A DNA stretch of 64,000 nt from Paraburkholderia sp. BL23I1N1. Lineage in GTDB: Bacteria > Pseudomonadota > Gammaproteobacteria > Burkholderiales > Burkholderiaceae. The stretch is taken from the NCBI RefSeq assembly GCF_003610295.1, contig NZ_RAPV01000001.1, forward strand, positions 4,774,001-4,838,000. The letters are read 5' to 3'. Positions 53,673-62,164 of this stretch are shown one piece after another. Both the position numbers and the translations under genes were made by a program. Every line of letters begins with the position of its first letter. Position 1 is the first letter of the stretch. A model generated the notes under the pieces. It saw only the letters and a program-made list of their open reading frames with translations, was not told the DNA's origin and did no database searches.

Positions 53673-54842
53673 TTATGCCAGAAACCGCTCGGTCAGCTTG
53701 ACCCAATAGCTGGCGCCTACTGCCAGACAGTCGTCGTTGAAGTCATAGCCGGGGTTGTGTAGCGCACAACTGCGCTCACCGTCGCCATTGCCGATCACGA
53801 GGTAGCTGCCCGGGCATTTTTCGAGCATGCACGCGAAGTCCTCGCTGGCAGTGAAGGGCTTGAGGTCGTCGATGATGGCTTGCGCACCGAGCCACTCCAC
53901 TGCCACCTGGCGCGCGAAGTCCGTCTCCTTACCGTGGTTGATCAGCACCGGATGACAACGGAAGTAGTCGATCTCGGCGTGCGCACCGAAACTCGCCGCC
54001 TGGCCTTGCACCAGTTCGTGAATCCGGCGTTCGAGCAAGTCGCGCACCTCTGGCGCAAGCGCCCGGACTGTCAGCAGCATCTCTGCCGACGGCGGGATCA
54101 CATTCGACGCGATGCCCGCATGAATCGATCCAACACTGATGATGGCCAGATCGCGCGGACTCACGTTGCGTGACACGATGCTTTGCAGCGCCGTCACAAT
54201 TGACGCACACACCACGATCGGGTCAATGGTCTTGTCGGGTGCCGCACCGTGTCCGCCACGGCCCACCACGCGTACTGTGACGGTGTCGGCGGACGCCATG
54301 AATGCGCCGCCGAAAAAACCAAGATGGCCGGCCGGATACCCCGGAACGTTGTGCAAGGCAAATACCGCATCGCACGGAAAACGTTCGAAGAGACCGTCGT
54401 CCATCATCTTTTGCGCACCGCCGAGGCCTTCTTCAGCGGGCTGGAAAATGAGGTTCAGCATGCCGGAAAAGGCTCGCGACTCAGCCAGGTACTTTGCTGC
54501 GGCAAGCAACGTGGCCGTGTGTCCATCGTGGCCGCATGCGTGCATGATGCCGTCGTTCCGGCTGGCATAGGGCAAGCCCGTCGTTTCCGTGATGGGAAGT
54601 GCGTCCATATCGGCGCGCAATCCAAGCGACGGCCCCGGTCCGTTCTTTAAGGTGCCGACCACGCCGGTTTTACCCACGCCGCGTGTGACCCGATAGCCCC
54701 ACTTGCTCAGGCATTCGACGACGAGTTCGCTGGTCGCCACCTCCTGAAGACCCAACTCCGGGTGCGCATGAATGCGGCGGCGCAGGCCGATCATTTCCTC
54801 ACGAATCGCGGCGATGCCGGGCAAAACGAAGTCTTGAACCAT
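53673..54842 (-). CDS. M20-family amidohydrolase (hippurate hydrolase-like)
   Basis: 389 residues from the ATG at 54842; AAAGGA nine bases before it decides the start. IRRRIHAHPELGLQEVATSELV, GLRADMDALPI, MHACGHDGHTATLL (metal His/Asp), FQPAEEGLGGAQKM (catalytic Glu) and the late SEDFACMLEKCPGSY are M20 amidohydrolase motifs. Relatives remove acyl groups from N-acyl amino acids. It heads the operon with the binding protein and permeases and is divergent from a LysR gene. Confidence 0.93.
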   Translation of the reverse strand: MVQDFVLPGIAAIREEMIGLRRRIHAHPELGLQEVATSELVVECLSKWGYRVTRGVGKTGVVGTLKNGPGPSLGLRADMDALPITETTGLPYASRNDGIMHACGHDGHTATLLAAAKYLAESRAFSGMLNLIFQPAEEGLGGAQKMMDDGLFERFPCDAVFALHNVPGYPAGHLGFFGGAFMASADTVTVRVVGRGGHGAAPDKTIDPIVVCASIVTALQSIVSRNVSPRDLAIISVGSIHAGIASNVIPPSAEMLLTVRALAPEVRDLLERRIHELVQGQAASFGAHAEIDYFRCHPVLINHGKETDFARQVAVEWLGAQAIIDDLKPFTASEDFACMLEKCPGSYLVIGNGDGERSCALHNPGYDFNDDCLAVGASYWVKLTERFLA

Positions 54843-54979
54843 AGATGAATTCCTTTGAGGAGCCAACAGACAGCGTCGTCGCGCGAGCGCATTCGGCGTC
54901 CTGGCTGCGTAGCTGTCTACACTGGTCGGAATGCTATTCAGCGAAATTTCGAGGCGGAAGCAGCAGTTTTGTTATGCTG

Positions 54980-54994
54980 ACAACCATTTGTTGT
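54980..54994 (+). promoter_or_regulatory. LysR-type operator between M20 and LysR genes
   Basis: ACAACCATTTGTTGT, a 15-bp dyad of the T-N11-A kind, lies 13 bases before the LysR start codon. A second palindrome, CGAAATTTCG, stands at 54942-54951 toward the amidohydrolase gene. Together they fit the recognition and activation sites of a divergent LysR system. Confidence 0.6.
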
Positions 54995-55007
54995 CGGGAG
55001 TGGTTTC

Positions 55008-55961
55008 GTGAAGCTTCATCAGTTGCAGGCGCTCGTCGCAAGTGCGGAAACGGGCAGCATCAGAGCGGCCGCGCGGTCATTGGGGATTTCCCAGGCCGCA
55101 GTCACGCGCGCGCTGCGCGAACTCGAAGCCACCGAGCAACTGCCGTTGCTGATACGCGCGCCTGAAGGGATCAGCTTCACCGAGTACGGCAAAGCGTTGT
55201 TGACGCATGCGCGGCTGGTCCTCAATCAGTTGGAGCACGCGCAGAACGAACTGGCCAGGTTACGCGGCCGGGCGGAAGGACGGCTTAGCGTCGGTGTGAC
55301 GCCGTGGATCACACTGACGTTTCTGCCAGAGACTGTCTTGCTGTTCCGCAAGCGAATGCCCGATATCCAACTGGAACTGTTCGAGAGCCTGATGGCAGTC
55401 GCACAGCCGCTTTTGCGTGCGGGCGATATGGACTTCGTAATCGGGCAGTTGCATCCGTCGGCGGTCACGCAAGAGTTTTCCTGCGAGCCCGTTTTGAACT
55501 ACGAGACGGCGGTGATGGTCCGCGAGGGACATCCACGTCAGGACTGCCGTTCGATTCACGACCTGCTGGATCAGGACTGGGCGCTGAATTTCGCGCCCGA
55601 TGGGCAGGACGCGCTCATCGATTATCTGTTTACGCGCCATGGCGCGCAAATCGATACGCGCCGCATTGTGCGGGCGCATTCACTGGGGACGTTGCAGACT
55701 CTGGTGGATCGGACCGATATGTGCACGTGGTGCCCAACCATTCTAACGGCGGCGGCGCCGTTCAAAGGGCACCTGGCAATTGTGGCGTTGCGAGAAGCAT
55801 TCGAGCCAAGACAACTGGGCATTGTCACCCGACGCAACAGCACGTTAAGCGGAGCGGCCTCGTGTTTCATCGAGTGCCTCCTGCAAGTGATCCGCCAACA
55901 CGCAAGATCGGCGAAGAAAGAAGATCTTGTGTTGTTTGATACATTGACCTTGCTCTTTTGA
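55008..55961 (+). CDS. LysR-family transcriptional regulator
   Basis: 317 residues from a GTG at 55008. MKLHQLQALVASAETGSIRAAARSLGISQAAVTRALRELEATEQLPLLIRAPEGISFTEYGKALL is a standard LysR DNA-binding domain, followed by an effector domain with VGVTPWITLTFLP. It is divergent from the amidohydrolase/ABC operon and most likely controls it in response to the transported compound. No other neighbour competes for this role. Confidence 0.92.
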   Translation: MKLHQLQALVASAETGSIRAAARSLGISQAAVTRALRELEATEQLPLLIRAPEGISFTEYGKALLTHARLVLNQLEHAQNELARLRGRAEGRLSVGVTPWITLTFLPETVLLFRKRMPDIQLELFESLMAVAQPLLRAGDMDFVIGQLHPSAVTQEFSCEPVLNYETAVMVREGHPRQDCRSIHDLLDQDWALNFAPDGQDALIDYLFTRHGAQIDTRRIVRAHSLGTLQTLVDRTDMCTWCPTILTAAAPFKGHLAIVALREAFEPRQLGIVTRRNSTLSGAASCFIECLLQVIRQHARSAKKEDLVLFDTLTLLF

Positions 55962-56295
55962 CCATCACGCCGTTGGCCTGCCGAATCGAGTCCTTGCCTG
56001 AATGTCCGGTACCCGGGGCGGAATTGACGTTCGAATGTCTATCCGAGAGTGAGGTCGACCGGCCGCAACTGGCCGATTGGGTGAGGTCGCCAACGGCCGC
56101 TTAGTGGCACGCCGTTTGCAAGATCTGGATTTGGCTGACTGACCGGTTTGAAGAAGGTTGTCTGACCGAAGTGGGTCGCGTGCCGCCAATCGCCAAAAGG
56201 CACAGACCGGCCAGTTACGGTCAGTCGCCGCAGACACCTGAATCGTTGGCAATCCACGTCTTTGCTTTCGACGACTGATCAGACGCTCACCCGCC
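55962..56295. other. Gene-free stretch with dispersed repeat copy
   Basis: No gene is seen between the LysR stop and the folD leader. It includes copy 2 of the 41-bp repeat (56173-56213). Confidence 0.45.
56173..56213 (+). repeat. Dispersed 41-bp repeat, copy 2
   Basis: Identical to 27074-27114, direct orientation. Sequence beyond the block diverges, although GCAGACA follows at a similar distance in both. Confidence 0.75.
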
Positions 56296-56325
56296 TTGCG
56301 TAGCCGCAAAAAAGCTGATTAAAAT
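56296..56325 (+). promoter_or_regulatory. Candidate promoter of the folD riboswitch transcript
   Basis: TTGCGT (56296-56301) and TAAAAT (56320-56325) with an 18-base spacer stand directly before the ZTP aptamer. Transcription would then begin a few bases ahead of the first aptamer helix. Confidence 0.5.
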
Positions 56326-56328
56326 AAC

Positions 56329-56405
56329 GCGTCTACGTGACTGGCGAGCAATAGATGGGTCACCATCGGGAAGCGTAGACGCTCGAATGCCGTTCGCCTG
56401 GGCAT
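56329..56405 (+). ncRNA. ZTP (pfl) riboswitch aptamer
   Basis: The conserved pfl blocks are visible: CGTGACTGGCGA (56336-56347), TGGGTCACCATCGGGAAGCG (56356-56375) and CGTTCGCCTGGGC (56391-56403). A 9-bp helix GCGTCTACG/CGTAGACGC (56329-56337 with 56374-56382) closes the first domain. The class senses ZMP/ZTP, which build up when 10-formyl-tetrahydrofolate runs short, and commonly controls folD and purine genes, as here. GGGCA (56400-56404) could alternatively pair with TGCCC (56427-56431) just before the downstream ORF. The switching mode is not resolved. Confidence 0.87.
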
Positions 56406-56431
56406 CTTGATTAATTTCTTTGAGACTGCCC

Positions 56432-56569
56432 ATGATGATTGCCAAAATTCCTTCTCTGCCTATGCGGCTCGCGCTTAAACAATCGCGCTCCCATGCACTC
56501 CCGCTTTGTCCTGTTCAGTATCTGAGCCTTGCCGGTTCAGAATTGGTCATGCAAGGGGAAAACGCATGA
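56432..56569 (+). CDS. 45-codon ORF between ZTP riboswitch and folD
   Basis: An intact ORF begins at the tandem ATGs 56432/56435: [20 protein letters not shown], then [20 protein letters not shown] and QGENA. Its TGA overlaps the folD ATG as ATGA. The ribosome site is weak, and TGCCC, which can pair with the aptamer's GGGCA, lies immediately before the start codon. It may be a translated leader that couples the riboswitch to folD, or a stretch of chance coding; alternatively it was once part of folD's own start. Confidence 0.4.
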   Translation: MMIAKIPSLPMRLALKQSRSHALPLCPVQYLSLAGSELVMQGENA

Positions 56570-57417
56570 GCACACTTCTCGACGGTAAAGCTGTAGCCGC
56601 GTTGCACGAGCGGGAACTATGGGAACGCGTTGCAGCCCTCAAGGCAAGAAGTGGCGGCCAGACGCCCATACTTGCCACGATCCTTGTAGGCGATGATCCT
56701 TCGTCGGCGACCTACGTCAGCATGAAGGGCGACGCATGCCGGAGAGTCGGTATGGACTCGATTGTGATCAAGTTGCCTGCGAGCGCAACGACGGATGACG
56801 TACTTTCCGCGATTGATGGACTCAATGCCGACCTGGCGGTGCATGGCATTCTGCTTCAGCACCCGGTGCCTGCGCATGTGGACGAACGCCTGTGCTTCGA
56901 CAGAATATCCATCCTCAAGGATGTGGATGGCGTCACCAGTCACGGTTTTGGCCTGATGGCGTTAGGGGAACCCGCCTTCGGGTCGGCAACGCCCGCCGGA
57001 ATCATGCGCTTGCTGGCTCATTACAAGATTGATGTATCTGGCAAGCGGGCCGTGGTCGTAGGACGCAGTCCCATTCTTGGGAAACCGATGGCCCTCATGT
57101 TATCGAATGCGAACGCGACGGTCACGCTATGCCATTCGAAGACACTAAATCTTGAAGCGGAAATTCGACATGCCGAAATCATTGTCGGCGCAGTAGGGAA
57201 GCCGAACTTCATTCGTAGCGACTGGATCAGCGACGGAGCAATTGTTATCGATGCTGGCTACCATCCCGGAGGTATAGGCGACATTCATCCCGATGGTCTG
57301 ATGGGCCGATGCGCGGCGGTGACACCGGTTCCCGGAGGTGTGGGGCCGATGACTATTTCAACGCTTATCGCCCAAACCGTCAGTGCCGCCGAACGTGCGT
57401 GTGCAGCCATTCAATGA
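56566..57417 (+). CDS. folD: FolD: methylene-THF dehydrogenase/methenyl-THF cyclohydrolase
   Basis: 283 residues from the ATG at 56566, behind AAGGGG. Tyr50 and Lys54 in ATYVSMK match the catalytic pair of the E. coli enzyme. [37 protein letters not shown] (NADP site) and [10 protein letters not shown] complete the signature. It converts 5,10-methylene-THF to 10-formyl-THF in two steps. The ZTP riboswitch upstream explains regulation by formyl-folate shortage. On an island this is probably a second folD copy, perhaps to support one-carbon flux from demethylation; that is inference. Confidence 0.95.
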   Translation: MSTLLDGKAVAALHERELWERVAALKARSGGQTPILATILVGDDPSSATYVSMKGDACRRVGMDSIVIKLPASATTDDVLSAIDGLNADLAVHGILLQHPVPAHVDERLCFDRISILKDVDGVTSHGFGLMALGEPAFGSATPAGIMRLLAHYKIDVSGKRAVVVGRSPILGKPMALMLSNANATVTLCHSKTLNLEAEIRHAEIIVGAVGKPNFIRSDWISDGAIVIDAGYHPGGIGDIHPDGLMGRCAAVTPVPGGVGPMTISTLIAQTVSAAERACAAIQ

Positions 57418-57597
57418 ATGTTCGCTATCGATAAAGTTGACGGGCCGCTGTGGGTCGACGTTGTGGGTCGAAATGGGTCTGCCGAGCGACGCACTGTTAG
57501 CGTGCTCAACTTTTGCGATGCCGCAGGGATCGCCGGTATCAACCACCAGATACGTAAGCGTTGCTCGAGCACCGTCTAGACCTTTGACGCCAAAGTG

Positions 57598-57640
57598 GAC
57601 AAAGTAGGCCCACCAGACAAGTGGTGGAGACTACTTTGTC
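57598..57640. repeat. Long perfect hairpin in the folD-SnoaL gap
   Basis: GACAAAGTAG (57598-57607) pairs with CTACTTTGTC (57631-57640), and inside it CCACCA (57610-57615) pairs with TGGTGG (57622-57627). There is no T run, so it is not a standard terminator. Both neighbouring genes (folD, minus-strand SnoaL-like) end here, so it may still act as a barrier or be a mobile-element scar. Confidence 0.65.
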
Positions 57641-57708
57641 ACCTGAGATAGCGATAGCCGCGAGACTGACGCATAAGGGTACCCCCATACGGCCTGCAGT
57701 TCGGCTCT

Positions 57709-58083
57709 TCAGTCGAACGTACGCATGACGGCCGACGCCTTGGTTGCAATCAGCCAGCTGCCCTCCACCTTATGCATGACGAAGTGATCGTTGAACAGCT
57801 TATTTCCAATCCGCACTCTCACCGTTGCCGTTGAAAGGCTGTCCGAGATGTTCTCCATGGAGAGGATCGCCTCATCTCTGGGCGCACCCGTGGATCGAGG
57901 ACTCGGCCGCCCGTTGATGAGCACCGCATATTCCGGCGACGACAGGATGTGCAGCTCGCCTTCGTGAACCCACTGAACAAGACAGTTCGGGTGGAAAACT
58001 TTATTGAAGTCACGGCTCTTCGGCTCATAAGCCAAATTGAAATAGTCCTCAATTAATGCGACTACGGCTTGGGTCTGTGTCAT
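57709..58083 (-). CDS. SnoaL-like/NTF2-fold (lumazine-binding-like) protein
   Basis: 124 residues: MTQTQAVVALIEDYFNLAYEPKSRDFNKVFHPNCLVQWVHEGELHILSSPEYAVLINGRPSP, then NKLFNDHFVMHKVEGSWLIATKASAV. This is the NTF2-like fold of the putative lumazine-binding group. No catalytic residues can be named. It is divergent from a LysR gene 103 bases away, which probably controls it. Confidence 0.8.
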   Translation of the reverse strand: MTQTQAVVALIEDYFNLAYEPKSRDFNKVFHPNCLVQWVHEGELHILSSPEYAVLINGRPSPRSTGAPRDEAILSMENISDSLSTATVRVRIGNKLFNDHFVMHKVEGSWLIATKASAVMRTFD

Positions 58084-58186
58084 TGCGGGCTTTCCTCAGT
58101 GGTTGAACGACTCGTACAATGAACGATCCTCCCGCTCTCGAATAGTGCGAACCGATCATCGCTGCCATTACAGGAAGACATAGATC

Positions 58187-59140
58187 ATGGAAGACATCGC
58201 TGGAGGAGTAGTTAGCGGCTTGATTGCGCTTGCAGCCCTGGCCGAGTCCAAGAGCTTTGGTCGCGCAGCATCTCGTCTTGGCAAGACGCAGCCTGCGATA
58301 AGCCGTGCCATTCAACGATTGGAGGACCGCCTGCGGGCGAAGCTCGTGCATCGCACCAGCCGACACGTTGAAGTGACAGACGCTGGGCATGAGCTATTGT
58401 CAAAAGTGCTGCCGCTACTTCAGGGGATCGAAGAGGCGACGGTCGGCGCCTCGGATCAAACTTCAGTCGTCAAGGGAACGCTCCGTGTAGCGTGCGATGC
58501 TGCGTTCGCCCGTCTTGTGCTGGCTCCGGAGTTGGCCCAGTTCCTGAAGAATCACCCCGCTCTTCAACTGAAGCTGGAGACCCGCAACGACCTCACAGAC
58601 CTGGTGAGCGACGGATTCGATCTCGCTATACGGTTCGGACCGCCAACCGTTTCAACCTTGGTCTGTCGAAGGCTATACAGTCCGCGGATTCTTACTGTGG
58701 CCGCGCCGTCCTACCTGGACCAACGTGGTCGACCGAGGTCGCCGAAGGATCTGGTCGATGACGGCCATGAATGCATTCTGGCCATCGACCCGGCTACCGG
58801 CAGACCTTTCGAATGGGAGTTCTGGCGTGGCAATGAGAAGGTGAAGGTGGCCGTTAGCGGGAACCTGACAGTCACGGATGCGGGAACCAAACTCGGGGCC
58901 TGTCTTGCAGGCTACGGGATCGCTCAGGTAATCGATCTCGGGATCGACGCGCACCTGCGTACTGGTACGCTAGAGCCGGTCCTGACGGACTGGCCGGACG
59001 AGACATTTCCTCTTTACGTCTACTACCCCAGCCGGAACCACGTTCCAGCCAAGGTGAGAGCGTTCATCGACTTTGTCGTCAGCATGATGCCGCATTCATC
59101 GCGAGGGCGCCAGGCGATGTCGCTCGGGCCTGCATCGTGA
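58187..59140 (+). CDS. LysR-family transcriptional regulator
   Basis: 317 residues from the ATG at 58187. The HTH is LAALAESKSFGRAASRLGKTQPAISRAIQRLEDRLRAKLVHRTSRHVEVTDAG. The effector domain (DLAIRFGPPTVSTLVCRRLYSPRILTVAAPSYL) resembles the CrgA/AphB-like branch that often controls adjacent oxidoreductases or small enzymes. It faces away from the SnoaL-like gene. A gap of 185 bases to the MFS gene carries nothing clear. Confidence 0.9.
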   Translation: MEDIAGGVVSGLIALAALAESKSFGRAASRLGKTQPAISRAIQRLEDRLRAKLVHRTSRHVEVTDAGHELLSKVLPLLQGIEEATVGASDQTSVVKGTLRVACDAAFARLVLAPELAQFLKNHPALQLKLETRNDLTDLVSDGFDLAIRFGPPTVSTLVCRRLYSPRILTVAAPSYLDQRGRPRSPKDLVDDGHECILAIDPATGRPFEWEFWRGNEKVKVAVSGNLTVTDAGTKLGACLAGYGIAQVIDLGIDAHLRTGTLEPVLTDWPDETFPLYVYYPSRNHVPAKVRAFIDFVVSMMPHSSRGRQAMSLGPAS

Positions 59141-59325
59141 TGAGACGTTCGCTACGTACACCGGATCGGCGTCAATCGGCAGATTGACGGCTGGACTTCG
59201 CTTGCCGAGAAAAAAGCTGCAATCGTTACTCGCGCGCCAGTCCATCTGTCCGCCGATACAGCGACAAACGTCGCGCTATCCAAGTATTGCGCGACATGGC
59301 CGGTCATGTTGACGCGCGCCCACCA

Positions 59326-60543
59326 TCAATCGCCGCCGGGTTTCAGCGATCGAAAAACCATGCAGCCGGCCCCAAGCGCAATTAGCGCCAGTGCGATGGC
59401 AAATGCAGTGGCACCGGCTGCCAGGCCAAAGAGGTCGATCGCGTAGCCGGTCATGACGGGCAGCAGCCCCGCCGGCAGATAGCCGCCGATGTTCATGACG
59501 GCAATGGCTTCGGCCCTGCGAGTGTCCGGCACATGCAGACCGATGAGCGTCAAGCCGCCCAACTGCCCAAGGCCTTGCGCTACCCCCGCGAACAGCGCAG
59601 CGGCCACCAGAACGGACGCCGACAGCATATGCACCGCGGCACATAGTGCACACATCGACAGGACGGTCGCCGTCGTACCTACCACGAACAACGCAAGTAC
59701 TGACCAACGCCGCACGGCGAACTGAACTCCCGTTGCAGCGAGAAACATCGCGCACGCCATGCCGCCGGCAAGCAACGGGCTGCGAACTTCGAGCAGACGG
59801 GCGAGTAACGAAGGCCCCAAAGCAAGCACAAACGATGTTGCAGTAATGCCAGGCCCGAAAACGCCGATACCGGCCGCGACGTGCCGTCGATTCATCGCCG
59901 GGACCGACGGCAAATGCAGACGCGCGACATTGCCAGTTGCCCTTGCTGGCCTGCCAAGGGGCAACCGCCACGCAATGACGAGAGCACTCAGCAGCACGAG
60001 AAATTCGATACCGAAAACCAGCGCTACCGGATGCGCGACTGTTTGCGCAGCGCCGCCGGCCAGCAACGGCCCGAGGCCTGCGCCGAGAACCATCGCTACC
60101 GATGCGAGCAGTGCTGCCTGACGTCGACGCTCACCACCGCCGAGGTCCGCCACGGACGCCATTCCTGCCGACACAATGACACCGACCGCGATACCCGTCA
60201 GCAGTCGGGCAACGGCAAGCGTTGCAATGGACGTTGCGCTTGCGAACAACGCACATGCGACCAGCGCCACAAGGATACCCGGCAGAAGAACCGGCTTGCG
60301 GCCGTAACGATCCGATAGCTGTCCGGCGACCGACAGCGTGCCCAGTAGTCCAAGGATGTAAAGGGCAAAGATGACCGTCAAGGTGCCGGATGAAAAACCG
60401 AGCGTGCGTTGCCAGACCACATACAGCGGCGTTGGGGAATTGGACAGCATGAACACCGACGTGACCGTCCATGCGGCGCACCACATGTCAGGTGAAATGT
60501 GCGCGGACGCGCGGCTGGATTGCACTGCGGCAGTGTCGATCAC
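59326..60543 (-). CDS. MFS transporter, DHA1-like exporter
   Basis: 405 residues. Motif A reads GQLSDRYGRKPVLLPG, with VARLLTGIAVGVIVSAGMASVADLGGGERRRQAALLASVAMVLGAG in the helix 4-5 region. About twelve hydrophobic helices fit a drug or metabolite exporter. It is divergent from an ArsR-type regulator gene with a 15-bp-arm operator between, so export is probably induced by a ligand of that regulator. Confidence 0.9.
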   Translation of the reverse strand: MIDTAAVQSSRASAHISPDMWCAAWTVTSVFMLSNSPTPLYVVWQRTLGFSSGTLTVIFALYILGLLGTLSVAGQLSDRYGRKPVLLPGILVALVACALFASATSIATLAVARLLTGIAVGVIVSAGMASVADLGGGERRRQAALLASVAMVLGAGLGPLLAGGAAQTVAHPVALVFGIEFLVLLSALVIAWRLPLGRPARATGNVARLHLPSVPAMNRRHVAAGIGVFGPGITATSFVLALGPSLLARLLEVRSPLLAGGMACAMFLAATGVQFAVRRWSVLALFVVGTTATVLSMCALCAAVHMLSASVLVAAALFAGVAQGLGQLGGLTLIGLHVPDTRRAEAIAVMNIGGYLPAGLLPVMTGYAIDLFGLAAGATAFAIALALIALGAGCMVFRSLKPGGD

Positions 60544-60556
60544 GGTAACCTTCCTT

Positions 60557-60601
60557 GTACGAGTTTTTTCGTACTATAGCTTAGTTCGAAAAAACTCGTA
60601 C
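60557..60601. promoter_or_regulatory. Perfect inverted repeat operator between MFS and ArsR-type genes
   Basis: GTACGAGTTTTTTCG (60557-60571) and CGAAAAAACTCGTAC (60587-60601) are exact complements, 15 bases apart. The repeat covers the region between the two divergent starts (60543 and 60620), so a regulator dimer pair bound there would block both promoters. Confidence 0.75.
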
Positions 60602-60619
60602 TGTGATAAAGTCGTGAAC

Positions 60620-61000
60620 ATGAAAGGCACGACTTACCATGACCTGGCCGCTGCAGTACCTGCCAACCTTCCCGATCCGCTGCCGGAACCGGCAGTGTCC
60701 GATTTGCGTCTGGACGCGATATTCAGTGCACTGGCCGACCCGTTGCGCCTGACGATCGTCCGCCGGCTGTTGCTGGAATCCGAGGCGTACGACCACCCGT
60801 GCAGTTGGTTCGGTTTCAATCGTGCGAAATCGTCATTGACCCATCACTTCAAAGCGCTGCGTGAAGCGGGTGTGATTCGTCAGCGTCAATATGGGCTCGA
60901 GCGACGCAGCCGTGTGCGAACCGAGGATCTTGATTCGCGATTTCCGGGACTGCTGCAACTGGTGACCGCATGGGACCCGTCCGACGACAGACAGGGCTGA
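60620..61000 (+). CDS. ArsR-type helix-turn-helix regulator
   Basis: 126 residues from the ATG at 60620 (MKGTTYHDLAAAV); upstream in-frame starts pass through the operator. The winged helix reads LDAIFSALADPLRLTIVRRLLL, then AKSSLTHHFKALREAGVIRQRQYGLERRSRVRTEDLDSRFPGLL. A His-Pro-Cys-Ser-Trp segment (residues 59-62) could bind a metal or react with an electrophile, but no full metal site is evident. It probably represses itself and the MFS exporter. Confidence 0.87.
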   Translation: MKGTTYHDLAAAVPANLPDPLPEPAVSDLRLDAIFSALADPLRLTIVRRLLLESEAYDHPCSWFGFNRAKSSLTHHFKALREAGVIRQRQYGLERRSRVRTEDLDSRFPGLLQLVTAWDPSDDRQG

Positions 61001-61522
61001 GTCCGCCCGTGTCGTCTATTGGCGGATCGATGGCTTTGTCGCGCACGTTGCTCGCATCGTCGCAGCCGGAGCTGGCTAGGCAGCTAGCATTTCGAACAGC
61101 CGCTTTTGGGAGGTCCGAGCGTCTCTTCAGGGTCGGAGAATAGGGGTAGGAAACGGCGTTCGCCGTCCCCTCTCTCCGAACCCGGTGTGCAGTTTTCCCG
61201 CGACAAATGTGATCAAGCTATACGGTCCTGCATGCACAGCATGCGGCAAACCGCTTCGCACGCCTATCGCGAGCTTTTGTGCGGCGTGTGGTGCAAATCG
61301 CGCAGACTGAGCCACACGAGATGTGACTGAATCCACAGCAGAGTTGCGTGTTTAAACGTCCGTTATGCGGGACCGAGAGTGACTCTATCGGGTCGATAGC
61401 GGGCGGGCAGGAAATTGACGAGCGTAGCCGATGGCGTAGGTCGTCGCTCAAACCTTTATCTGGCGGTCCGCGGGTGCTGCTGCATCAACGGTACCTCACC
61501 TACCTGCCTCGTCTCTTTGCCG
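61001..61522. other. Gap with a possible group II intron remnant (minus strand)
   Basis: No gene in 520 bases. On the minus strand, 61115-61200 reads GCGGGAAAACTGCACACCGG followed by GTTCGGAGAGAGGGGACGGC and a GAACGCC stem. This resembles the 3' half of domain V and domain VI of group II introns; the 5' half of domain V is missing. If so, it is a dead fragment. The rest shows nothing. Confidence 0.35.
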
Positions 61523-61852
61523 TTACGGCGATTTTCTGACACCGGCTACGTCGTCGGATGTGCGGAGCGCTGCGTTCGCCGCGACAAGCAACTTTGCATC
61601 GTGGTCGCGCAGCGATACATCCAGCGCGTCGAAAGCCTTCTGCAACTTGTTCTGACCCGGCTTCGTCCCCTTGCCACTTTCCGAAATGGTTTCGGCTTCC
61701 TTTTTCAGTCGCTTCGCAAGCTTCGCCGCGAAACGACTGTCAAGTGTCCCTTCCCGGACAAATTCATTGATCTGCTTTGACAGGCTAACCAGCGTGGCTT
61801 CGGTGGTTGCAGTCGGCTCGTCGACATTGTCGGCGGGGGACTTCTTGCTCAT
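61523..61852 (-). CDS. Hypothetical protein
   Basis: 109 residues from the ATG at 61852, supported by ACGGAGAAC nine bases ahead. MSKKSPADNVDEPTATTEATLVSLSKQINEFVREGTLDSRFAAKLAKRLKKEAETI is helical and highly charged with no membrane segment. I do not recognise the family. It is the last gene of the island before the right junction, where integration or excision factors are often found, but nothing in the sequence proves such a role. Confidence 0.6.
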   Translation of the reverse strand: MSKKSPADNVDEPTATTEATLVSLSKQINEFVREGTLDSRFAAKLAKRLKKEAETISESGKGTKPGQNKLQKAFDALDVSLRDHDAKLLVAANAALRTSDDVAGVRKSP

Positions 61853-62164
61853 CAGCGTTCTCCGTAGTAATCCTCCCGCAGGGAGCAGAAGGGAAGCAGC
61901 TTTTGCCGACCACGATAGTGACACGATTGGCCACGGTCGAGTTTGCGTCTTGGAGGATCTCCACGCGCGCTGGTTGCATTATATTTGCGGCGCTCATTAC
62001 ACGGAGACGGAGAGCTGCCGACCCTTGGCGCCCTGTTCATAACCCTTCGTAAGTGATTGATTTTATTAGGACGTGTCAGCTTGTTTTTACATTCGGTTCT
62101 TGCCCCAACAAACTGCCGTAAACCTATGTTTTTGCGACAGAATCGTGCGATGCGGGGGCCATAA
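61853..62164. other. Right end of the island, gene-free
   Basis: About 310 bases without a gene up to the right junction. No terminal inverted repeat to the left end (23684 onward) was found. Bases 62050-62150 are relatively AT-rich. Confidence 0.4.

Noticed and set aside
23684..62164. Terminal inverted repeats marking the island as one transposon
   Set aside because: The first and last ~60 bases inside the 8-bp repeats were compared by eye on both strands and show no matching inverted ends.
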